Shown here: positions 11,640 to 19,487 of the stretch, in pieces | Position numbering within the stretch: the first letter of the stretch is position 1 | Layout: each line of letters starts with the position of its first letter | NCBI GenBank assembly: GCA_023957995.1 | Contig: JAMLGK010000003.1 | Location: 124,001 to 188,000 of the forward strand | Direction: 5' to 3' | Length of the DNA: 64,000 bases | DNA from: Microthrixaceae bacterium | GTDB taxonomy: Bacteria > Actinomycetota > Acidimicrobiia > Acidimicrobiales > Microtrichaceae | Position numbers and translations under genes: made by a program | The notes under the pieces: model-generated | Databases searched by the model: none | What the model saw: only the letters and a program-made list of their open reading frames with translations | Told to the model about the DNA's origin: nothing

Positions 11640-12080
11640 ATGTCCGTCGTGAAGATCAACGCCATCGAGGTCCCCGAGGGGGCGGGTCCCGAACTCGAGT
11701 CCCGCTTCGCTGCGAGGGCAGGTGCGGTCGAGAACGCACCGGGGTTCCAGTACTTCCAGTTGCTGCGGCCGGTGGAGGGCGAGTCCCGCTATTTCGTGGT
11801 CACCTGGTGGGAGGACGAGGAGTCCTTCCAGGGTTGGATGAACAGCCAGGACTTCGCCAGGGGCCACGCCGCCGCAGGATCATCAGGTGCTCCCGGCGGT
11901 GCCCACGGAGCGGAGGGTCATGGCCCCGACGGAGCCAGCGCCGAGGGAGCCAGCGCCGAGGGAGACGGTGCTGAAGGAGACGGCGCTGAAGGAGACAGGG
12001 GGTCACGTCCACCGGTGTCCACCGGTGCCTCGTTGCTGTCGTTCGAGGTCGTGGAACAGACCGGTCCCGCAGGTGGCTGA
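11640..12080 (+). CDS. MhuD/IsdG-like heme-degrading monooxygenase with low-complexity insertion
   Basis: A 146-aa antibiotic-biosynthesis-monooxygenase fold protein. Residues 1-75 closely follow mycobacterial MhuD as I remember it: VVKINAIEVPEGAGPELE, FQLLRPVEGESRYFVV, then a tryptophan at 66 and a histidine at 76. MhuD uses Asn7, Trp66 and His75 for heme; all three have counterparts here. The final strand RPPVSTGASLLSFEVVE is also MhuD-like. Between them lies a ~37-residue Gly/Ala/Glu insertion made of 15-bp repeats. If active it would open heme to release iron. ATG has GAGGAG upstream. It lies alone between purA and purD with no iron-related neighbours. Confidence 0.72.
   Translation: MSVVKINAIEVPEGAGPELESRFAARAGAVENAPGFQYFQLLRPVEGESRYFVVTWWEDEESFQGWMNSQDFARGHAAAGSSGAPGGAHGAEGHGPDGASAEGASAEGDGAEGDGAEGDRGSRPPVSTGASLLSFEVVEQTGPAGG
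11931..11996 (+). repeat. 15-bp tandem repeat in the MhuD-like gene
   Basis: Units at 11931, 11946 (identical, GGAGCCAGCGCCGAG) and 11961, 11976 (GGAGACGGTGCTGAA and one-base variant), then a partial copy at 11991. They encode the acidic Gly/Ala insertion. Confidence 0.9.
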
Positions 12081-12122
12081 ATCTCCGACGGGTCCGCGGT
12101 CGCCCGAGGGTGGAGCGGACTC

Positions 12123-13388
12123 TTGAAGGTCTGCGTGGTCGGTTCGGGTGGCCGGGAACACGCGCTGGCTGTCGTGCTCGGTCGCGATGCCGAGGTCGTG
12201 GTCACTCCGGGCAACCCGGGGATTCCGGGATCGGTCGACCGCGATCCAGAGGAGATCGACGCCGACCTGTTCGTGATCGGTCCCGAGGCACCCCTGGTCG
12301 GCGGACTGGCCGACCGACTCAGGGAGCGGGGCCGACTGGTGTTCGGACCCGGCGCCGACGGGGCCCGACTCGAGGGCTCGAAGGCATGGATGAAGGAGTT
12401 GCTGGTCGAGGCGGGCGTGCCGACCGCGGCCCACGGCACCTTCACCGAGGTGGCACCTGCGTTGGGGTTCCTCGACACGATGACGCCGCCGTTCGTGGTC
12501 AAGACCGATGGCCTGGCCGCCGGCAAGGGCGTGGTGGTCACCGATTCACTGACCGAAGCCCGCAACGCGGTCGAGGACTACCTCTCGGGAACCGCGTTCG
12601 GAGATGCCGGGCGCACCCTCGTGATCGAGGAGGGGCTCGTGGGTGCGGAGCTGTCGGTTCTCGCCGTCTGTGACGGTACCGACACCGTGCTGCTGCCCGA
12701 GGCGCAGGACTTCAAGCGGGCCCTCGATGGTGACCTCGGCCCCAACACGGGAGGCATGGGCGCCTACAGTCCGGTGCCCCTGGTCGATGACCAGCTGCTG
12801 GAAACGGTGCGTACGGAGTTCGTCCTCCCCACCCTCGCCATCCTGAGGGCTCGCGGGATCGACTACCGCGGGGTGCTCTACGCAGGGCTCATGCTCACCC
12901 CTACGGGGCCGAAGCTGCTCGAGTACAACGTGCGGTTCGGAGATCCCGAGACCCAGGTGGTGTTGCCCCGACTGACCTCGAGCCTCACCGATCTCCTCGC
13001 CAGCGCCGCTGCCGGTCAGCTCGATCCATCTGTGACCTGCACCGGCGATGCGATGGTGACGGTGGTCTGCGCGTCCGAGGGTTACCCGCGTTCACCGCGC
13101 ACCGGCGATCGGATAGACGGTCTCGAAGCAGCCCGCGCGGTGGAGGGCGTGGAGGTGTTCTGCGCCGGTGTCTCTGCCGATTCCGCGGGTGCCGATTCCG
13201 GGGGTGCCGATGCCGGGGGAGCCGGGGCACTGTTCACCGCGGGTGGTCGGGTGCTCGATGTGACCGGTCGTGGAGCGAACCTCCAACAGGCTCGGGAGCG
13301 CGCCATGCGTGCGGTGGCGGAGATCTCGTGGCCGGGCATGCAGCATCGCAGCGACATAGCGGCCGCTGCGGTGGGGGAGCGACCCTGA
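12123..13388 (+). CDS. purD: Phosphoribosylamine-glycine ligase (GAR synthetase)
   Basis: A 421-aa ATP-grasp ligase that makes GAR from phosphoribosylamine and glycine (step 2 of purine synthesis). The start MKVCVVGSGGREHALA is canonical, followed by TPGNPGIPG, GPEAPLVGGLAD, the ATP-grasp loop VVKTDGLAAGKGVVV and the metal/ATP segment LEYNVRFGDPETQVVLPRL. The start codon is TTG at 12123, with GGTGGAG upstream; no ATG/GTG gives the motif in place. Near the C-terminus (about residue 350) an insertion of Ala/Asp/Gly pentapeptides from 15-bp repeats lengthens a loop before FTAGGRVLDVTG. Overlaps the probable purK start. Confidence 0.95.
   Translation: MKVCVVGSGGREHALAVVLGRDAEVVVTPGNPGIPGSVDRDPEEIDADLFVIGPEAPLVGGLADRLRERGRLVFGPGADGARLEGSKAWMKELLVEAGVPTAAHGTFTEVAPALGFLDTMTPPFVVKTDGLAAGKGVVVTDSLTEARNAVEDYLSGTAFGDAGRTLVIEEGLVGAELSVLAVCDGTDTVLLPEAQDFKRALDGDLGPNTGGMGAYSPVPLVDDQLLETVRTEFVLPTLAILRARGIDYRGVLYAGLMLTPTGPKLLEYNVRFGDPETQVVLPRLTSSLTDLLASAAAGQLDPSVTCTGDAMVTVVCASEGYPRSPRTGDRIDGLEAARAVEGVEVFCAGVSADSAGADSGGADAGGAGALFTAGGRVLDVTGRGANLQQARERAMRAVAEISWPGMQHRSDIAAAAVGERP
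13176..13227 (+). repeat. 15-bp tandem repeat in purD
   Basis: Units beginning GCCGATTCC/GCCGATGCC at 13176, 13191 and 13206 and a partial copy at 13221 encode the ADSAG, ADSGG, ADAGG pentapeptides of a PurD loop. Confidence 0.85.
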
Positions 13389-14557
13389 GCAGCGAGGTTC
13401 CCTCTGCGACACCAGTGGTGGGGATCCTCGGGGGCGGCCAGCTGGCGAGGATGCTGGCGGAAGCTGCCACCCCGCTCGGAGTGCATGTCCGGGTGCTGGC
13501 AGCGCCGGGCGACGAGGGAGCGCGCGAGGTGGTGCCCGACACCGTTGTCGGCGACCCGCTGGACCCCGACGATGTGGCTCGGTTCGAGGCTGGCGTGGAC
13601 GTGTTGACCATCGACCACGAGAACGTCGACCACGAGACCCTGGCATCGTTGGAGGCAGCTGGATCAGCGGTGCGCCCGGGGGTGGGCACACTTCGCTTCT
13701 CCGACAAGGCCCACCAACGGCGGGCCTTCGCCTCGGGTGGCATTCCGGTGCCCGAGTTCGTGGTGGTGGATCCGGTCGCCTCGGTCCCCGGAGCGCAGGA
13801 GGTGGCGGTCGCCTTCGCATCCGGATCGGGCCCGGAGGTCGTCGCCAAGGCATCCCGGGGTGGTTACGACGGCCGCGCGGTCTGGATGCTCGGCGCGGAT
13901 CAGGTGGGACCCTTCGTGGCCGCCTACGAAGGGTCTCCGCTGGTGTTCGAACCGAAGCTCGACCTGCGTTGCGAGCTCGCGGTTCTGGTGGCTCGCAACC
14001 CCAGCGGTGAGGTGCGGACCTGGCCGGTTCTCGAGACCGTTCAGGTGGACGGGATGTGTGACGAGGTGGTGTTTCCGGCGCCGGTGGAGGACCACGTGGC
14101 CCAGAGAGCACGCGAGATCGCCTCCGATGTCGCCGAACTCACCGGCGCCGTGGGAGTGCTGGCGGTGGAGTTGTTCGTGCTCGGAGACGATGAGGTGCTG
14201 GTCAACGAGATCGCTCCGAGGGTGCACAACTCGGGGCACCTGACCATCGAGGGCTCGAGCACCTCGCAGTTCGAACAGCACCTTCGGGCGATACTCGACT
14301 GGCCGCTGGGGCCCACCGGGATGTCGAGCCCTGCGGTGGCGATGTCCAATGTGGTCGGCAGCGGTGAGATCGATCCCCGGACGCGTCAGGCGTTGGCCCT
14401 GGCTGGCGTCCCCGAGGCTCATGTACACCTCTATGGAAAGGCACCACGGGATCGTCGCAAGGTCGGCCACGTGACCGTGCTGGGCGACGAGCGCGGGTCG
14501 ACCAGGCAGCGCGCAGCGATGGCCGCCGAGCTACTGAGCGGTGACCGTGTGCGATGA
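13385..14557 (+). CDS. purK: N5-carboxyaminoimidazole ribonucleotide synthase
   Basis: An ATP-grasp enzyme (about 380-390 aa) that carboxylates AIR to N5-CAIR with ATP and bicarbonate. The start region PVVGILGGGQLARMLAEAA is canonical; further motifs are AKASRGGYDGRAVWML and the C-terminal NEIAPRVHNSGHLTIEGSSTS (quoted in part). The start is uncertain. CTG at 13385 overlaps the purD stop as CTGA and has GGGGGAG 5 nt upstream; GTG at 13415 would begin right at the first strand; GTG at 13328 lies deep inside purD. I report CTG on Shine-Dalgarno and coupling grounds. Works with PurE, encoded 32 nt downstream. Confidence 0.9.
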   Translation: MSSEVPSATPVVGILGGGQLARMLAEAATPLGVHVRVLAAPGDEGAREVVPDTVVGDPLDPDDVARFEAGVDVLTIDHENVDHETLASLEAAGSAVRPGVGTLRFSDKAHQRRAFASGGIPVPEFVVVDPVASVPGAQEVAVAFASGSGPEVVAKASRGGYDGRAVWMLGADQVGPFVAAYEGSPLVFEPKLDLRCELAVLVARNPSGEVRTWPVLETVQVDGMCDEVVFPAPVEDHVAQRAREIASDVAELTGAVGVLAVELFVLGDDEVLVNEIAPRVHNSGHLTIEGSSTSQFEQHLRAILDWPLGPTGMSSPAVAMSNVVGSGEIDPRTRQALALAGVPEAHVHLYGKAPRDRRKVGHVTVLGDERGSTRQRAAMAAELLSGDRVR

Positions 14558-14589
14558 TCCGGATGTGACCGGAGCCGTTCAGACGATGG

Positions 14590-15096
14590 GTGATGCAGAT
14601 CATGGGTGATTCAGCGGTCCGTGTGGGCGTGATCATGGGTTCGAGCTCCGATGCCGATGTGATGGCTGATGCGGCACGCGTGCTCGACGAGTTCGGTGTG
14701 GGCCATGAGGTGCGGGTCGTCAGTGCCCACCGCAGCCCGCAGAGAATGGTCGACTACGCCACCTCGGCGCGGGATCGGGGGCTCTCGGTGATCATCGCCG
14801 GTGCCGGAGGTGCGGCTCACCTTCCGGGAATGGTGGCCTCGCTGACCACGTTGCCGGTGATCGGCGTGCCGGTGCCGTCGGAACACCTCGGGGGTCAGGA
14901 CTCGTTGTTGTCGATCGCACAGATGCCCGGCGGCGTTCCGGTGGCGACCATGGCGATCGGTGGCTCGCGGAACGCGGGGCTGATGGCGGTGCGGATCCTC
15001 GCGGTGGGCGACCCCGGTCTGGCCGAGCGCCTGGAGGAACACCGGGTCGGGCTCATCTCGTACTCCGAACAACAGGACCGCGATCTACCCCGCTAG
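14590..15096 (+). CDS. purE: N5-CAIR mutase
   Basis: A class I PurE of up to 168 aa, which converts N5-CAIR from PurK into CAIR. Motifs are [14 protein letters not shown] at the N-terminus, the catalytic histidine in [11 protein letters not shown], and [14 protein letters not shown] followed by [20 protein letters not shown]. Possible starts are GTG 14590, ATG 14593 and ATG 14602; none has a strong Shine-Dalgarno, and the third places the first strand at a normal distance. Together with PurK it forms the two-step bacterial route that replaces the one-step class II PurE. Confidence 0.94.
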   Translation: MMQIMGDSAVRVGVIMGSSSDADVMADAARVLDEFGVGHEVRVVSAHRSPQRMVDYATSARDRGLSVIIAGAGGAAHLPGMVASLTTLPVIGVPVPSEHLGGQDSLLSIAQMPGGVPVATMAIGGSRNAGLMAVRILAVGDPGLAERLEEHRVGLISYSEQQDRDLPR

Positions 15097-15100
15097 GGGC

Positions 15101-15131
15101 CCGGTACCGGGGTCCCAGACGGGGGTACCGG
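15101..15131. terminator. Inverted repeat between convergent purE and zinc-protein genes
   Basis: CCGGTACC (15101-15108) and GGTACCGG (15124-15131) form an 8-bp stem around a 15-nt GC-rich loop in the 39-nt gap between convergent stops. No U-tract follows on either strand, so function as a terminator is only likely. Confidence 0.4.
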
Positions 15132-15135
15132 TCTC

Positions 15136-15483
15136 TCAGAAGGTGCGGGACCAGCCACCGGATGACTCGACGTCGACCTCACCGTTGAGCCACGCCTGAT
15201 CGAGGTCCGCCTCGTCGTCAGCGTTCGAGTCGTCGGGGTCCGCAGAGCTTGCCGCTGAGGGCGCGGGGACGTTCGACACCCGACGCTTGATCTCCTTGCC
15301 GGCAAGTTTCGGTCGACCCGTGTGCTGTTTGCTGACCCCGCCGGCCTCGAGTGCGCAGGAGATGCACAGTGGCCCCTTCGAGACCCCGAAGGGGAAGACC
15401 ACGCACTCCGTGCAGAAGTCGTGCCCACAGCGGGTGCAAACCTGTTCGGAAACGGCCATCGGATGGCGCACGCAACTTGCCAC
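15136..15483 (-). CDS. B-box-like zinc-binding protein of unknown function
   Basis: A 115-aa protein. The N-terminus has eight putative zinc ligands in order: ASCVRHP (Cys, His), QVCTRCGHDFCTEC (four Cys) and LCISC (two Cys), which matches the spacing of the B-box zinc fingers found at the N-terminus of many actinobacterial membrane proteins. After residue ~60 it is basic (GRPKLAGKEIKRRV) and then acidic and disordered, ending EVDVESSGGWSRTF. Unlike most such proteins it has no transmembrane part. GTG at 15483 is preferred to ATG at 15459 because the first Cys-x2-His pair would be lost. Convergent with purE, divergent from purB. Possibly a protein-protein adaptor. Confidence 0.6.
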   Translation of the reverse strand: MASCVRHPMAVSEQVCTRCGHDFCTECVVFPFGVSKGPLCISCALEAGGVSKQHTGRPKLAGKEIKRRVSNVPAPSAASSADPDDSNADDEADLDQAWLNGEVDVESSGGWSRTF

Positions 15484-15597
15484 ACCCGGGCTATCGGTAC
15501 TCCCGGCGCCTTCCTTGAGAACCCGTGTGGGTCACAGCCGCCGGATGGCCGGCCCGGCCCTGTGGGATGTGGTCGGTGGGTGGGCAAGAATGGCGGG

Positions 15598-17043
15598 GTG
15601 ACCGAACGCTCGACCGCACCGACCGAGACCCCGAACGTCCTGGCCAGCCGCTATGCCAGTTCCGAGATGTCGGAGCTGTTCGCGCCCCGCAACAAGATCG
15701 TGCTCGAACGCCGACTCTGGATAGCGGTGATGCGCGCCCAGGCGGCGCTGGGAGTGGCGATTCCCGAAGAGGCGATCGACGACTACGAGTCGGTCCTCGA
15801 CGTGGTCGATCAGGATTCCATCGCAGAGCGCGAACGGATCACCCGCCATGACGTCAAGGCGCGCCTCGAGGAGTTCTGTGATCTGGCGGGCCACGAGTTC
15901 GCCCACATGGCGATGACATCGAGGGACCTGACCGAGAACGTCGAGCAGATGCAGGTGCGGGAAGGCCTGGTGCTGTTGCGCACACGCGTGTTGGCTGCGG
16001 TGGCGAGGCTCTCCCAGCTGGCGTCGGAGTACTCGGCGGTGGTGATCGCGGGCAGGAGTCACAACGTGGCCGCCCAGGCGACGACGTTGGGCAAGCGGTT
16101 CGCCAACTTCGGCGAGGAGCTGTTGGGCGCGGCCGAGGCCCTCGATCGTCTGATCGAGACCTATCCGCTGCGAGGGTTGAAGGGGCCGGTGGGCACCCAG
16201 CTCGACCAGCTGGACCTGCTGGGAGGCGACGCGGAGAAGCTCCATTCCCTGGAGGCCGCCGTCGCCGAACACCTCGGGTTCTCGGAGGTTCTCACCAACG
16301 TCGGCCAGGTCTACCCGCGGTCGCTCGACCTGGAGGTCGTGTCGTGCCTGGTCCGCCTCGTGGCGGGACCGGCCTCCCTGGCCACGACCATGCGTCTCAT
16401 GGCGGGCAACGAACTCGTGACCGAGGGCTTCCGGGAGGGTCAGGTGGGGTCCTCCGCCATGCCGCACAAGATGAACGCCCGCAGCTGCGAACGGATCTGT
16501 GGGTTCAAGACGATCCTGGACGGCCACCTCACGATGGCTGCGGGGCTCTCCGGATCGCAGTGGAACGAAGGAGATGTCTCCTGTTCGGTCGTGCGACGGG
16601 TGCTGATACCCGACGCCTTCTACGCCACAGATGGAGTGTTCCAGACCCTGCTCGACGTGCTGGGCGGGTTCGGTGCCTATCCGGCGGTGATCTCGAGGGA
16701 ACTGGATCGGTACCTGCCCTTCCTCGCCACCACCCGGATCCTCACGGCGGCGGTGCGTGCCGGTGCGGGGCGTGAGGAGGCTCACGAGGTGATCAAGGGG
16801 CATGCGGTTTCGGTCGCCCTGGAGATGCGTGAGAGTGGTGCGAGCGGAAACGACCTCATCGAACGGCTCGCCGCGGACGATCGTCTGCCCCTGGAGCGGG
16901 ATGCGATCGATGAGGCCCTGGGCGAACCGCTCTCGTTCACCGGCGCGGCCGGGGTGCAGGTCACGGCCTTCGCCGCACGCGTCGAGCGACTCCTCGCAGA
17001 GCACCCCGAGGTGGAGCAGTACCGCCACGAGGATGTGTTGTGA
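15598..17043 (+). CDS. purB: Adenylosuccinate lyase
   Basis: A 481-aa homotetrameric lyase of the fumarase/aspartase superfamily, acting twice: SAICAR to AICAR, and adenylosuccinate to AMP. The signature loop GSSAMPHKMNARSCERI (about residue 285) and the catalytic-histidine region AHMAMTSRDLTEN are present. The C-terminal helical domain follows with GREEAHEVIKGHAV. GTG at 15598 is chosen because VTERSTAPTETPN precedes a normal N-terminus; an AAGAAT hexamer ends 6 nt upstream, consistent with a leaderless mRNA. Its stop overlaps purC by 4 nt. Confidence 0.95.
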   Translation: MTERSTAPTETPNVLASRYASSEMSELFAPRNKIVLERRLWIAVMRAQAALGVAIPEEAIDDYESVLDVVDQDSIAERERITRHDVKARLEEFCDLAGHEFAHMAMTSRDLTENVEQMQVREGLVLLRTRVLAAVARLSQLASEYSAVVIAGRSHNVAAQATTLGKRFANFGEELLGAAEALDRLIETYPLRGLKGPVGTQLDQLDLLGGDAEKLHSLEAAVAEHLGFSEVLTNVGQVYPRSLDLEVVSCLVRLVAGPASLATTMRLMAGNELVTEGFREGQVGSSAMPHKMNARSCERICGFKTILDGHLTMAAGLSGSQWNEGDVSCSVVRRVLIPDAFYATDGVFQTLLDVLGGFGAYPAVISRELDRYLPFLATTRILTAAVRAGAGREEAHEVIKGHAVSVALEMRESGASGNDLIERLAADDRLPLERDAIDEALGEPLSFTGAAGVQVTAFAARVERLLAEHPEVEQYRHEDVL

Positions 17044-17975
17044 GCACTCTCGCGGGTTCGCCGGAACTTCCCCTGAAACACCTCCACCGTGGCAAGGTGC
17101 GCGACCTCTACGCACTCGGCGAGGATCGCCTGGTGATGGTCGCGACCGACCGGCTCAGCGCGTTCGACGTGGTGATGGCCGAGCCCGTGCCGGACAAGGG
17201 CCGGGTACTCACGGCCATGTCGGCCCACTGGTTCGCGGCACTGTCCGATGTGGTCGACAACCACCTGCTGTCGACCGATGTGGCGGATCTGCCGGTGGAC
17301 GCACGGTCTCCCCTGCTGGCGGGCCGACTGATGATCACCCGGAGGGCCGAGATGTTGCCCGTGGAGTGCATCGTGCGGGCCCACGTGGCGGGTTCGGCCT
17401 GGAAGGAGTACTCCCGCTACGGCACCGTCCACGGGATGGCCGTACCTGCGGGCCTGGCCGAGGCCGACCGGCTCCCCGCCCCGATGTTCACGCCGTCGAC
17501 CAAGGCTGCGGTGGGGGATCACGACGAGAACATCAGCTTCGATGACGCGGTGGGTCTCCTCGGTGGCGAGATGGCCGAGCGGCTCCGCGACGTGAGCCTG
17601 CGGGTCTTCGGGCGCGCGGCTGCCGCAGCGCAGGCGGCGGGGTTCATCCTGGCGGACACGAAGTTCGAGTTCGGAACCATGGTGGACGACGACGGGGAGC
17701 AACGGCTCCTGTTGTGCGACGAGGTGTTGACCCCGGATTCCTCGCGCTTCTGGGTGGCGACCGACTGGGCGCCGGGGTCCACTCCGCACGGGTTCGACAA
17801 GCAGCCCGTGAGGGACCATCTCGACGGTCTGGACTGGGACAAGTCACCGCCCCCGCCCCCTCTGCCGGCCGAGGTGATCGAGGCCACGGCGCGCCGCTAC
17901 CGGGAGGCCTACGAACGGATCTGTGGTGCGGACCTGGATGACTGGCCTGACTTCGCCGACGATGTCCGAAACTGA
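17040..17975 (+). CDS. purC: SAICAR synthetase
   Basis: A 311-aa ligase joining CAIR and aspartate with ATP to give SAICAR, the step before PurB. The N-terminus has LKHLHRGKVRDLYALGEDRL with the nucleotide-binding Gly-Lys-Val-Arg motif, then DRLSAFDVVMAEPVPDKG and the substrate-binding VECIVRAHVAGSAWKEY; the C-terminus has DTKFEFG and LLCDEVLTPDSSRFW. The length suits the longer type seen in actinobacteria. GTG at 17040 overlaps the purB stop (GTGA), so the two consecutive pathway enzymes are translationally coupled. Confidence 0.95.
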   Translation: MSTLAGSPELPLKHLHRGKVRDLYALGEDRLVMVATDRLSAFDVVMAEPVPDKGRVLTAMSAHWFAALSDVVDNHLLSTDVADLPVDARSPLLAGRLMITRRAEMLPVECIVRAHVAGSAWKEYSRYGTVHGMAVPAGLAEADRLPAPMFTPSTKAAVGDHDENISFDDAVGLLGGEMAERLRDVSLRVFGRAAAAAQAAGFILADTKFEFGTMVDDDGEQRLLLCDEVLTPDSSRFWVATDWAPGSTPHGFDKQPVRDHLDGLDWDKSPPPPPLPAEVIEATARRYREAYERICGADLDDWPDFADDVRN

Positions 17976-18071
17976 TCTCGTCGTTGCCCGGGTGCCGGTG
18001 GCCCGGAGGGCACCGATGTGGCGGTCGCCCCGAGGGCATGGACGTGGTCGGTGGTGTGACAGAGTGAAGCC

Positions 18072-18329
18072 ATGACCTTCGACGTGGTTGTTGAGGTGAG
18101 GCTGCGCCCCGGGATCGCTGATCCCCAGGGGGCGACCATCGAGCGGGCTCTGCCGGCGCTGGGGTTCGACGGTGTCAGCTCTGTGGGCGTGGGAAAATCG
18201 ATCCGCTTCACGCTCGAGAGCGCGGACGAGGAGTCCGCCCGGGCAGAACTGGCCGACCTGTGTGAACGTTTCCTTTCCAATCCGGTGATCGAGGATTCCG
18301 AGATCACGCTCACTCCGGTGGCGTCCTGA
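18072..18329 (+). CDS. purS: FGAM synthase subunit PurS
   Basis: An 85-aa small subunit that bridges PurQ and PurL in the three-part FGAM synthase. It begins MTFDVVVEVRLRPGIADPQG and has GVSSVGVGKSIRF, then ADLCERFLSNPVIEDSEI, all typical of PurS. ATG at 18072 has no Shine-Dalgarno; a CAGAGT hexamer ends 6 nt upstream. The stop TGA shares one base with the purQ ATG. Confidence 0.95.
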   Translation: MTFDVVVEVRLRPGIADPQGATIERALPALGFDGVSSVGVGKSIRFTLESADEESARAELADLCERFLSNPVIEDSEITLTPVAS

Positions 18330-19003
18330 TGAGCGCCAACGTGGCGGTGGTGAGGTTTCCGGGCACCAACTGCGAGTTCGACGTGGCCGAAGCGGTCACG
18401 GCGCTGGGCGGTGAACCGACGATCGTCTTCCACGACGAGGTGTCACTCGGTTCGGCCGATTCGGTTGTGATCGCCGGTGGTTTCGCCCACGGGGACTACC
18501 TGCGACCCGGAGCGATCGCTCGCTTCTCTCCGATCATGGAAGCTGTGTCGAGGTTTGCGCTCGAAGGTGGAGCGGTGATCGGGATCTGCAACGGCTTTCA
18601 GGTGTTGTGCGAGTCCCACCTGCTCCCGGGTGCGCTCCAGAAGAATGCCGGCCTCCGTTTCAAGTGCGGCACGGCGAGGCTGAGGGTCGAATCCAACCGT
18701 TCAGCGCTGACCGAACAGTGCGACGTCGGTGACGAATTGGATATCCCGATCAACCACTTCGAGGGTAACTACACCTGTTCCGAAGAGACTCTTGCAGAGC
18801 TCCGGGACAACGATCGTATTGTGCTGAGATATGTCGAGAATCCCAACGGTTCTGTCGACGACATCGCGGGGATATGCAACGAAGGGCGCAACGTGGTCGG
18901 TCTGATGCCGCACCCCGAACGTGCCTGCAATCCCCTGCTGGGTTCGAACGACGGCGTCCCGCTGATGCGTTCGCTGCTCGAGAGCGCGCTCGCTTCGGCC
19001 TGA
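18329..19003 (+). CDS. purQ: FGAM synthase glutaminase subunit PurQ
   Basis: A 224-aa class I glutamine amidotransferase that supplies ammonia to PurL. It begins ANVAVVRFPGTNCEFDV; the nucleophile cysteine is in GICNGFQVLCES (about residue 87) and the His/Glu pair in LMPHPERACNP near the C-terminus. Starts at ATG 18329, sharing one base with the purS stop (TGATG). The usual partner purL follows but is separated by an opposite-strand gene. Confidence 0.95.
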   Translation: MSANVAVVRFPGTNCEFDVAEAVTALGGEPTIVFHDEVSLGSADSVVIAGGFAHGDYLRPGAIARFSPIMEAVSRFALEGGAVIGICNGFQVLCESHLLPGALQKNAGLRFKCGTARLRVESNRSALTEQCDVGDELDIPINHFEGNYTCSEETLAELRDNDRIVLRYVENPNGSVDDIAGICNEGRNVVGLMPHPERACNPLLGSNDGVPLMRSLLESALASA

Positions 19004-19007
19004 GGCC

Positions 19008-19406
19008 TCAGGAACGGGTGATACCGGCGGAGCGCAGTACCGGCGCGGGTACCCCGACCTCACGCCAGGCTGCCCAGGTGATTCCCTTTCGGTCGCCGTA
19101 GTCCTTGGCAACCTTGATGAATTCGGCCTCTGCAGCGGTGATGTCCTCGGTGACAGCCAGGGTCTCGAGCTCGGCTTGGAGGTCCATCCGCTCCTGAACG
19201 AGCGTGACCTTCTTCAACGGGTCTGCGTTGGAAAGCGTGGCATCGATCTCGGCCAATCGCTTGTTGATGCTCTCCGGGGTCCGCTTGCGGCCACGCCGTG
19301 GCCTGTTCCGTTCGAGGCCTTCGAGATATTCCTTTACTGCACGACTCTCTGAACGGCCACGGGCCATTGCTTGTTTGTGCTCTTCTGTAACCTGTCGCTT
19401 GGCCAT
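19008..19406 (-). CDS. Small basic protein with AT-hook-like segment, unknown function
   Basis: A 132-aa protein I do not recognise with confidence. The N-terminal third is highly basic with an AT-hook-like run [11 protein letters not shown] (about residues 35-45). The middle (about 46-95) is a predicted coiled coil: [20 protein letters not shown] and [14 protein letters not shown]. The C-terminal segment [20 protein letters not shown] is compact and aromatic and looks like a small conserved domain. The composition suggests nucleic-acid binding. It converges on purQ (4 nt apart) and diverges from purL, so it interrupts the purSQL unit. Promoter TTGAAT-N17-TAGGAA lies at 19415-19443 on its strand. 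Confidence 0.65.
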   Translation of the reverse strand: MAKRQVTEEHKQAMARGRSESRAVKEYLEGLERNRPRRGRKRTPESINKRLAEIDATLSNADPLKKVTLVQERMDLQAELETLAVTEDITAAEAEFIKVAKDYGDRKGITWAAWREVGVPAPVLRSAGITRS

Positions 19407-19414
19407 ATCGGCTA

Positions 19415-19443
19415 TTCCTACACCACTGATATTGCCAATTCAA
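19415..19443 (-). promoter_or_regulatory. Promoter of the basic small-protein gene
   Basis: On the minus strand TTGAAT (19443-19438), a 17-nt spacer and TAGGAA (19420-19415). Transcription would start within a few bases of the ATG at 19406. The stretch is AT-richer than its surroundings. Confidence 0.5.
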
Positions 19444-19474
19444 GCCGGGATACTCGGGGTCATGACCCAGCGAC

Positions 19475-19480
19475 TAGCTT
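19475..19480 (+). promoter_or_regulatory. -10 box TAGCTT, leaderless promoter of purL
   Basis: TAGCTT ends 7 nt before the purL ATG at 19488; there is no Shine-Dalgarno. Confidence 0.45.
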
Positions 19481-19487
19481 CTGCGGC

